Below are positions 1-4,815 of a stretch of DNA of 6,531 nt, one piece after another. Below the pieces are notes generated by a model that saw only the letters and a program-made list of their open reading frames with translations, was not told the origin of the DNA and made no database searches. This stretch comes from Planctomycetaceae bacterium (GTDB lineage: Bacteria > Planctomycetota > Planctomycetia > Pirellulales > UBA1268). The stretch's first letter is position 1; each line of letters starts with the position of its first letter. A program made the translations under genes and the position numbers. The stretch is taken from the NCBI GenBank assembly GCA_947453125.1, contig CANGGC010000157.1, positions 1 to 6,531 of the forward strand, written 5' to 3'.

Positions 1-33
1 CCCACCACAGACAGCCATCCCCGGAGGAATCCG

Positions 34-1473
34 ATGAGCGACGCCGCCGACCCGATCGCCCAGCGTGCCCTGGCCATCAACATCGACCGGCAGATTTACG
101 GGACGTTCGCCGAGATCGGGGCCGGGCAGGAGGTGGCGAGGTGGTTCTTCTCCGTGGGGGGAGCGGCCGGCACGGTGGCCAAATCGATGTCGGCCTACGA
201 CATGAAGGTCAGTGACGCGATCTACGGCAAGGCCCCCCGATACGTCTCGCGGGAGCGGGTCGAGGAGATGCTCGAGCACGAGTTTTCCCTCCTCCGGGAA
301 CGGCTCGACGAGTCGCGTGGCTCGAGCACACGGTTCTTTGCCTTCGCCGACACCGCCGCCGCAAAGGCCCACTCCGGTGGGAACGACTGGCACGCCTGGA
401 TGGGGATTCGCTTCCAGGACAAGCCTGGCAGCGCACCGAATGACGTCATCGTCCACGTTCGGATGCTCGACCCGAGCAATGCCCGTCAGCAGGACGCCCT
501 CGGTCGTCTCGGCGTGAATCTCCTCCACGCCTGTGTCCATCACTGGCGTAATCCCCATCACTTGCTCGAATCGCTCCTCGACGATGTGGGGCGGGAGCGC
601 CTCGAGATCGATTGGGTGGTGATGCGGGGCCCCGTCTTCGCCGGCGTCGACAACCGGCTCTTGGCTCTCCATCTCGTGCGGATCGGCTTCACCCATGCGG
701 TGCTTTTCGGCACCGACGGCCAGCCGTTGCTCGCCTCCGAGGCGATCCGCCGTCGCCGGGTGCTCCTCGAGCGGGGCCGGTTCTGCCCGGTGACGCGGCT
801 CAATCTCGAGATGATCGCGTCGGCGTCGGTGCTCTTCGCCGCCGATGCCGAGGGGCCGCCGACGGAGGAAGATCAGCCGGTCGTGGAGATCATGGAGATC
901 ACCATGAACAACCTCCGCGACACCGGCAAGGTTGACGATGCCGACTTCCTCGCCCGCGTTGATCTCCTTTCGGCGATCCGCAAGCTCGTTCTCGTCAGCG
1001 ACCTCGGGCCGTTCCACCGGCTCGCCGATTATCTCGCCAAGCGGAATGTCGAGCGAACCGGGATCGTGCTCGGTGTGCCCCTGCTCCGCGAGCTGTTCAA
1101 CGAATCGCACTACCGGGATCTGGGGGGCGGGATCCTCGAGGCCTTCGGCCGCCTCTTCACCCACGCGGTGCGGCTCTACGTCTACCCGACCCGCGACCCG
1201 ATCGACGGCCGGAAGATCACGGCCGACACGCTCAAGGTGGCTCCGCACCTGAGCCATCTCCTCCAGCACCTCCTCGCCAATGGGCTGGTGCAGTCGATCC
1301 CCTGCGAGGACGGGGAACTGCGGACCTACTCGAGCGAGGAGGTCCGCTCGCGGATCTGCTCGGGCGACCCATCCTGGAAGGATCTGGTCGACCCGGCGGT
1401 GGCGAAGATCATCGAGTCGACAGGCTACTTCGGAGCCCGGTGCGATGTTCCCGCCCCAGGGCGGCGGGGCTGA
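34..1473 (+). CDS. Conserved cytoplasmic protein of unknown function
   Basis: A 479-residue soluble protein with no signal peptide and no membrane segment. The start is set by GGAGG at 23-27, six bases before the ATG. The N-terminus carries a very distinctive block, IYGTFAEIGAGQEVARWFF (residues 21-39), followed by AAGTVAKSMSAYDM (44-57) and SDAIYG (60-65). Further recognisable blocks are LGRLGVNLLHA (156-166), GPVFAGVDNRLLAL (199-212), PVTRLNLEM (252-260) and GGGILEAFGRLF (364-375). From memory, these blocks mark a widespread family of about 480 residues found in Bacteroidetes, cyanobacteria and planctomycetes. Databases label it inconsistently (for example as a TonB-dependent receptor or a nicotinate-nucleotide adenylyltransferase). 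Neither label fits: I see no beta-barrel, plug or signal peptide, and no HxGH nucleotidyltransferase motif. The gene converges with the PEP-CTERM gene 26 bases away, so they are separate transcription units. The reading frame is certain; the function is unknown. Confidence 0.9.
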   Translation: MSDAADPIAQRALAINIDRQIYGTFAEIGAGQEVARWFFSVGGAAGTVAKSMSAYDMKVSDAIYGKAPRYVSRERVEEMLEHEFSLLRERLDESRGSSTRFFAFADTAAAKAHSGGNDWHAWMGIRFQDKPGSAPNDVIVHVRMLDPSNARQQDALGRLGVNLLHACVHHWRNPHHLLESLLDDVGRERLEIDWVVMRGPVFAGVDNRLLALHLVRIGFTHAVLFGTDGQPLLASEAIRRRRVLLERGRFCPVTRLNLEMIASASVLFAADAEGPPTEEDQPVVEIMEITMNNLRDTGKVDDADFLARVDLLSAIRKLVLVSDLGPFHRLADYLAKRNVERTGIVLGVPLLRELFNESHYRDLGGGILEAFGRLFTHAVRLYVYPTRDPIDGRKITADTLKVAPHLSHLLQHLLANGLVQSIPCEDGELRTYSSEEVRSRICSGDPSWKDLVDPAVAKIIESTGYFGARCDVPAPGRRG

Positions 1474-1499
1474 TCAATCGCGGCCTCAGGCCAACCGCT

Positions 1500-2318
1500 T
1501 CAGGCGGCGACACGATTCAGGCGGCGACGGATGGCTCCGATCGCCATCACGCCTGCGCCCAGGGCGGCGAGGACGATCGACGAGGGCTCGGGGACGGCGG
1601 CGACGAGAAACCCGGTCTGACCGTAGTTGCCGACGTTCGGATTTCTTGGGTCGATCTGGAAGACGTCGCGGACGACGGCGTAGAGGTAGTTCGTGCCGGC
1701 GCCGACCGGAGCGTCGCCGCTGACCCAGCCGAGGAACCCGAGACCCTGCTTCTCAACGCCGATTTGAGCTCCGGTCATCGTGGGCATCATGGTGTCGGTG
1801 TAGTCGACCGAGCCACCGACAAAGAACGAGACGGCATTGTCGGCGGCGGTGAGCAGGTCGAACGAGGCGGTGCCGGCGGAGTCCGACTGAAAAGTCGTCC
1901 GGTAGATAACGGTGTAGTCGAACTGCGGCGGCGTGAAGTTGCCGGGGAAGAGGGCCGAGGAATCGTTCTGCAAGAGGCCGATCCACCGTGCTCCATTAGC
2001 GCCAACGTTGTCAGAGCCACCGTTGCCGACGCCGGGGTACCACTGCCGTGGCACATTGCTGACCGGAGACCCGCCCGAGAAGACCCAGGCACTATAGGGA
2101 GTGATCGGGTTGGTGCTGTAGGCCGTTGGGAGGGCATAGACCTCCCAGAAGCTGTCTTGGCCGCCAGTCGGAACGGCATACTCCGTGCCCGTCTTGTGGA
2201 GCCCGGTGATGATCGGGGTCGCCGTCGCGGTCGCCGCGGGGGCGGCCAGGGCGAGCCCAGCGAGGATCGCGAGGCTCAGACGGCGTGCGACACGACCAGC
2301 AAACATCGGATTGCTCAT
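1500..2318 (-). CDS. PEP-CTERM sorting domain-containing surface/secreted protein
   Basis: A 272-residue exported protein. The start at 2318 (MSNPMFAGR) puts a classic signal peptide at the N-terminus: basic RVARR (9-13), a hydrophobic stretch LSLAILAGLALAA (14-26), and probable cleavage near ATA (about 31-33). The frame stays open upstream to 2498, but those 60 residues are basic, low in hydrophobicity and lie over the sigma-54 promoter, so I reject that start. A weak GGGAAG ribosome site lies six bases before the ATG. The C-terminus is a textbook PEP-CTERM tail: VPEP (242-245), a hydrophobic helix, then IRRRLNR. In this family the tail is recognised and cut by an exosortase after export. 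The middle, rich in Gly, Thr, Ser, Asn and aromatics, has no cysteine and looks like a beta-sandwich (YRTTF at about 139-143, LLTAADNAVSFFVGG about 155-169), resembling ligand- or glycan-binding folds; that is inferred. It is probably transcribed from the sigma-54 promoter at 2433-2450. No exosortase gene is in the window. Confidence 0.9.
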   Translation of the reverse strand: MSNPMFAGRVARRLSLAILAGLALAAPAATATATPIITGLHKTGTEYAVPTGGQDSFWEVYALPTAYSTNPITPYSAWVFSGGSPVSNVPRQWYPGVGNGGSDNVGANGARWIGLLQNDSSALFPGNFTPPQFDYTVIYRTTFQSDSAGTASFDLLTAADNAVSFFVGGSVDYTDTMMPTMTGAQIGVEKQGLGFLGWVSGDAPVGAGTNYLYAVVRDVFQIDPRNPNVGNYGQTGFLVAAVPEPSSIVLAALGAGVMAIGAIRRRLNRVAA

Positions 2319-2357
2319 GGAAGACTTCCCGGTTGAACGCTGCGGCTGAATCGGTCG

Positions 2358-2372
2358 GCGTGCTGGGCACGC
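2358..2372 (-). other. Small hairpin in the leader of the PEP-CTERM mRNA
   Basis: A perfect six-base inverted repeat (GCGTGC / GCACGC) with a three-base loop lies in the predicted untranslated leader, about 40 bases before the start codon. A second short palindrome, GGAAGTCTTCC on the minus strand (2319-2329), covers the weak ribosome site and abuts the ATG, so it could partly hide the site. Both structures are seen; any regulatory role is speculative. Confidence 0.35.
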
Positions 2373-2432
2373 TCTGACGCGGAATATGGTTTGGCGAGGA
2401 GGGCTGAGGTCGCTTCCTCGAGGGATACCCAT

Positions 2433-2450
2433 ATGCAAGCTTCGTGCCAA
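2433..2450 (-). promoter_or_regulatory. Sigma-54 (RpoN) -24/-12 promoter for the PEP-CTERM gene
   Basis: The minus strand reads TTGGCACGAAGCTTGCAT. This matches the known sigma-54 consensus (YTGGCACGrNNNTTGCW) at every specified position, with exactly ten bases between the invariant GG (2448-2447) and GC (2436-2435). Transcription would start about a dozen bases past the GC, near 2423, giving a leader of roughly 105 bases before the ATG at 2318. Sigma-54 promoters need an ATP-driven enhancer-binding protein, and one is encoded divergently at 2708. The match is direct sequence evidence; activity and the activator's identity are inferred. Confidence 0.85.
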
Positions 2451-2561
2451 AGTGCTGCGAGGTTTTCCTGAGCGCTGCTTTTTCGTGGAGAAAATCACTC
2501 TTTTGGTCTGAAATCATTGGTTGTGACGATTTTTTTTCGTACCGCCCGAGATTTTCAGCGT

Positions 2562-2628
2562 TGCGATCGCCTCCCCACAACAGGCAAGGACTGTGCGATT
2601 TGGTGACTGATTTCGCAAGATCTGCGAT
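2562..2628. promoter_or_regulatory. Candidate enhancer: repeated TGCGAT sites upstream of the sigma-54 promoter
   Basis: TGCGAT occurs at 2562-2567, 2594-2599 and 2623-2628, spaced 32 and 29 bases apart, close to three DNA turns each. The reverse half-site TCGCA at 2613-2617 pairs with TGCGA at 2594-2598 as a dyad with a 14-base centre, and the first copy lies in the palindrome GCGATCGC (2563-2570). Measured from the predicted transcription start near 2423, the cluster sits at about -139 to -205, where enhancer-binding proteins usually bind. It also lies 80-146 bases before the activator gene, so it could serve autoregulation. The repeats are seen; binding is inferred, and hexamers can recur by chance. 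Confidence 0.4.
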
Positions 2629-2697
2629 ATTCGGATCCCCGGAAGTGTGAGGCCGGGGTTGCTGCCGCTCCCTCGCGGCCAGCGCCCTTTCCCCGAT

Positions 2698-2702
2698 GAG
2701 GA
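2698..2702 (+). promoter_or_regulatory. Ribosome binding site favouring the GTG start of the activator gene
   Basis: GAGGA lies five bases before GTG at 2708. The alternative ATG at 2696 overlaps this site and has no purine-rich sequence ahead of it (the preceding bases are CCCTTTCCCCG). This favours the GTG start, which shortens the protein by four residues. Confidence 0.5.
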
Positions 2703-2707
2703 TCTCC

Positions 2708-3850
2708 GTGAGCCAGTTCCCCTCGATCTCCCCGCCTCCCCTGCCAACCCCGCTCCGCGAGGCGGGCGATGTCGCAGTTCCTCTGGAATCCGCGCCGTGG
2801 TCGCGGGTGGTCGGGGAGGCCAAGGTGATGCGCCTCCTCGAGCAGGCGATCGTCCGGGTGGGGGCGTTTGATTGCCCGGTGCTCGTGACGGGGGAGACTG
2901 GCTGTGGCAAGGAGGAGGTGGCCCGGGCGATCCATGCCGCCGGCACCCGGGCCGGCCGGCCGTTCGTGGCGGTCAATTGCGGCGCGATCGTGTCGTCGCT
3001 CGCAGAGAGCCAGCTCTTCGGTCATGCCCGGGGCTCCTTCACGGGGGCCGATGCGAGCACCGCCGGCGCCTTCCGCGCCGCCGACGGGGGGATTCTGTTC
3101 CTCGACGAGATCGGGGAGATGCCGCTCGACCTCCAGCCGAAGCTTCTTCGCGCCCTTCAGCAGCGCGAGGTGACGCCGGTCGGCGCCACCCGGCCGATTC
3201 CGATCGACGTCCAGGTGATTGCGGCCACGAATCGCGATCTCGCTGTCGAGGTGGCCGCCGGCCGATTCCGCGAGGATCTCTTCTACCGGCTCAACGTCAT
3301 CCACCTCACGATTCCCCCCCTCCGCGCGCGGCGGGAGGACATCCCGCGGTTTGTCGAGCACTTCACCAGCCACTTCGCCACCGTCTACGGCCTCCCGGAG
3401 TGGCGGCCCGATGCCGGAACGCTGACGCGGTTTGTCGACTTCGCCTGGCCGGGGAATGTTCGCCAGTTGGCCCAGACGATCCAGCGAGTCTCGATCTTCG
3501 CAGACCAGACAGACACGATCCTCGACGAGACGTTTGCCCCTCCATCCCCCGCCGGCGACGGTCGGCCGGCGGTGGTTTCAAGCGCGCCTGCTGCGGTGCG
3601 AGCGAAAGCCGATGGGGCTGCAGCGGCCGGCGACGGGGTGTTGCCATCGTTCAATCTCGAAGAACTGTGTCAGCTCGCGGTGCGGCAGGCGCTGGTCGCC
3701 ACGGATGGCCACCGGGGGCGGGCCGCGCGCCTCCTTGGTGTCTCCCCGAACACCATGACGAAGCTCGTCGCCGAGGCCTGCCCTGGCGCGCAGGCCACGC
3801 GCGGCCGGCGGAGCAAGGCACACGCGGCGAAGGGAGCGATGCCGCGGTAG
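2708..3850 (+). CDS. Sigma-54-dependent transcriptional activator (AAA+ enhancer-binding protein, Fis-type HTH, no receiver domain)
   Basis: About 380 residues from GTG (384 from ATG at 2696). Numbered from the GTG, a proline-rich N-terminus of about 30 residues leads straight into the AAA+ domain: Walker A GETGCGKE (62-69), the sigma-54 contact loop GSFTGA (109-114, a variant of GAFTGA), Walker B LFLDE (130-134), sensor I ATNR (173-176), the FREDLFYRLN block with candidate arginine fingers R188 and R194, and sensor II WPGNVRQL (247-254). An Ala/Pro-rich linker (about 275-315) precedes a Fis-type helix-turn-helix, GHRGRAARLLGVSPNTMTKLV (334-354), and a basic tail. In this family ATP hydrolysis remodels the sigma-54 polymerase closed complex. 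All key residues are present, so it should be active. There is no receiver, GAF or PAS domain, so its signal input must come from another protein, from expression level, or be absent. It is divergent from the PEP-CTERM gene, which carries a sigma-54 promoter and is its likely target. Confidence 0.93.
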   Translation: MSQFPSISPPPLPTPLREAGDVAVPLESAPWSRVVGEAKVMRLLEQAIVRVGAFDCPVLVTGETGCGKEEVARAIHAAGTRAGRPFVAVNCGAIVSSLAESQLFGHARGSFTGADASTAGAFRAADGGILFLDEIGEMPLDLQPKLLRALQQREVTPVGATRPIPIDVQVIAATNRDLAVEVAAGRFREDLFYRLNVIHLTIPPLRARREDIPRFVEHFTSHFATVYGLPEWRPDAGTLTRFVDFAWPGNVRQLAQTIQRVSIFADQTDTILDETFAPPSPAGDGRPAVVSSAPAAVRAKADGAAAAGDGVLPSFNLEELCQLAVRQALVATDGHRGRAARLLGVSPNTMTKLVAEACPGAQATRGRRSKAHAAKGAMPR

Positions 3851-3858
3851 ACTGAGGG

Positions 3859-3984
3859 CTAGCAGGCTGTGGATAAAGTGACCGCTGCCGGACGCGGCGG
3901 CAGACACCCCTGAAAAACCTTGGCTTTTTCGGGGGTGTCTCAAGTGGAAAAAGTTCAGGGATGACTTTTTCCACGGGCAGCTAG
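3859..3984. repeat. MITE-like element: 126 bp with imperfect terminal inverted repeats and internal hairpins
   Basis: The ends, 3859-3879 and 3964-3984, are inverted copies matching at 17 of 21 positions; both outer ends begin with CTAG. Inside are a long hairpin (3902-3940) and a perfect 11-base inverted repeat, GTGGAAAAAGT at 3944-3954 against 3964-3974. A third, direct near-copy, GTGGATAAAGT, is at 3869-3879. The element has no coding capacity and sits between the activator gene and the SDR operon. The outermost TA dinucleotides fit a TA target duplication as made by IS630/Tc1-type transposases, but a TA pair is too short to prove it. It could instead be a REP-like intergenic palindrome or a complex transcription barrier. 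Confidence 0.55.
3902..3940. terminator. Strong 16-bp hairpin downstream of the activator gene, possible terminator
   Basis: Arms 3902-3917 and 3925-3940 pair over 16 bases with a single G-U/T-G wobble and a seven-base loop (CCTTGGC). The lower stem is GC-rich (AGACACCCC / GGGGTGTCT) and the upper stem is A/T (GAAAAA / TTTTTC). No T run follows the right arm on either strand, so it is not a canonical intrinsic terminator, although it lies 52 bases after the activator's stop and could block or end transcription. It forms the core of the inverted-repeat element at 3859-3984. Confidence 0.45.
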
Positions 3985-4005
3985 TGCGGAGGTTTTAGGA
4001 GGCCG

Positions 4006-4062
4006 ATGCTGGGATCGATCGGCGGCATCTCCCGGCCAGCCTCGAGGGACGGAGGCGTTTGA
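4006..4062 (+). CDS. Possible 18-codon leader ORF abutting the SDR start
   Basis: ATG at 4006 opens a frame of 18 codons (MLGSIGGISRPASRDGGV) whose TGA (4060-4062) directly precedes the ATG of the reductase gene, in the same frame. AGGAGG at 3997-4002 lies only three bases before the ATG, shorter than ideal. If translated, ribosomes ending here would be placed on the reductase start. No attenuator-type codon run is present, and a frame this short may be chance. Confidence 0.2.
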   Translation: MLGSIGGISRPASRDGGV

Positions 4063-4815
4063 ATGTTCACGATCGATCTCGGTGGAAAGACGGCGATTGT
4101 GACCGGCGGCAGCCAGGGGCTCGGCCTCGTCACCGCCCAGACGCTCCATCAGGCCGGGGCGAATGTCGCCATCGGGTTTTTTCCCGATGAAGCCGGGGAA
4201 AACTCGGCCCGAGCCGAGCGGGCCGTCGCCAGCCTCGGCGACAGGGCGATGGCGATCGCCGCCGACGTCCGCGACCTGGCCGCCGTCGAACGGATGGTCG
4301 ACGGGGCCATCGACCGCTTCGGAGGCCTCGACATCCTCGTCAACAATGCCGGCATCCTCCGCGACAAGACGCTGCGGAAGATGGCCGCCGACGACTGGCA
4401 GGCAGTGATCGACACGAATCTCACCGGCGTCTTCAACGGCTGCCGGGCTGCCTGTGATCGGATCGGCGACGGCGGGCGGATCGTCAACATCTCCTCGATC
4501 AGCGCGGCGGTCGGGTTCTTCGGGCAGGCCAACTACGCTGCCGCGAAGGCCGGCGTTGTCGGGCTCACGAAAGTGGTCAGCCGCGAATTGGCGAAGCGGG
4601 CGATCACCGTCAACGCCGTCGCGCCGGGGGTCGTGCTCACCGACATGGGGCGGACGATCCCTGCCGAGTCGCTCGACGCGATGCTCGACGAGATTCCGCT
4701 CCATCGCTTCGGCGAGCCGCGCGAGATTGCCGAGGCGATCCTGTTTCTCGTCAGCCCGATGGCTTCGTATGTCACCGGGCAGACCCTCCACGTCAACGGG
4801 GGCTGGTGGGGATGA
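4063..4815 (+). CDS. SDR-family 3-oxoacyl-ACP / acetoacetyl-CoA reductase-like enzyme (FabG/PhaB-like)
   Basis: A 250-residue classical short-chain dehydrogenase/reductase, the usual length. GGAGG at 4051-4055 sits seven bases before the ATG. Seen in order: the nucleotide-binding TGGSQGLG (14-21), D68-V69 for adenine, NNAG (94-97), then the catalytic tetrad N119 (in DTNLTG), S145, Y158 and K162 (YAAAK), PGVVLTDM (188-195), and a C-terminal GQTLHVNGG. The segment RDKTLRKMAADDW (100-112) and the VNGG end are typical of FabG and PhaB, NADPH enzymes that reduce 3-oxoacyl-ACP or acetoacetyl-CoA to the 3-hydroxy form. Its stop overlaps the start of a CoA-transferase gene (ATGA), so the pair is co-translated, which points to a CoA-thioester role (acetoacetyl-CoA, branched-chain or hydroxyacid metabolism) more than housekeeping fatty-acid synthesis. 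Substrate and cofactor cannot be fixed from sequence alone. It is probably cytosolic. Confidence 0.9.
   Translation: MFTIDLGGKTAIVTGGSQGLGLVTAQTLHQAGANVAIGFFPDEAGENSARAERAVASLGDRAMAIAADVRDLAAVERMVDGAIDRFGGLDILVNNAGILRDKTLRKMAADDWQAVIDTNLTGVFNGCRAACDRIGDGGRIVNISSISAAVGFFGQANYAAAKAGVVGLTKVVSRELAKRAITVNAVAPGVVLTDMGRTIPAESLDAMLDEIPLHRFGEPREIAEAILFLVSPMASYVTGQTLHVNGGWWG

Larger units (their letters stand above)
2319..2707. other. Divergent regulatory region between PEP-CTERM gene and sigma-54 activator gene
   Basis: A 389-base non-coding stretch between two divergent genes, visibly richer in A and T than its surroundings, especially from 2440 to 2640. It holds a sigma-54 promoter on the minus strand (2433-2450), a cluster of TGCGAT repeats (2562-2628), a run of eight T at 2530-2537, and the untranslated leader of the PEP-CTERM gene (about 2319-2423). 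I see no convincing sigma-70 promoter for the activator gene. Open frames crossing the region, such as 2444-2650 (+), have no ribosome site or recognisable product. Confidence 0.8.

Noticed and set aside
1474..1510. Terminator between the convergent genes at 1473 and 1500
   Set aside because: Only short GC palindromes (GGCCTCAGGCC at 1482-1492 and CCGC/GCGG at 1495-1507) without a T run; not convincing.
2049..2060. TGGCACATTGCT on the plus strand resembling a sigma-54 promoter
   Set aside because: Only six bases separate GG and GC instead of ten, and it lies inside the PEP-CTERM coding region.
1440..2336. Open frame on the plus strand (298 codons) opposite the PEP-CTERM gene
   Set aside because: The opposite strand encodes a signal peptide and a PEP-CTERM tail in the right order. 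The plus-strand product has low-complexity composition and no ribosome site.
2319..2498. Longer N-terminus (60 extra codons) for the PEP-CTERM protein
   Set aside because: It would bury the signal peptide inside the protein, start upstream of the sigma-54 promoter and lie in non-coding-like DNA.
2511..2537. T8 run at 2530-2537 as an intrinsic terminator
   Set aside because: Only a five-base stem (AAATC/GATTT) with a long loop precedes it, and no plus-strand gene ends nearby.
2600..2631. Sigma-70 promoter for the activator gene (TTGGTG ... GATATT)
   Set aside because: The spacer is 20 bases and both hexamers are weak matches.
3955..4791. Minus-strand frame (278 codons) over the SDR gene
   Set aside because: It is antisense to an SDR with an intact catalytic tetrad, and its product has no domain signature.
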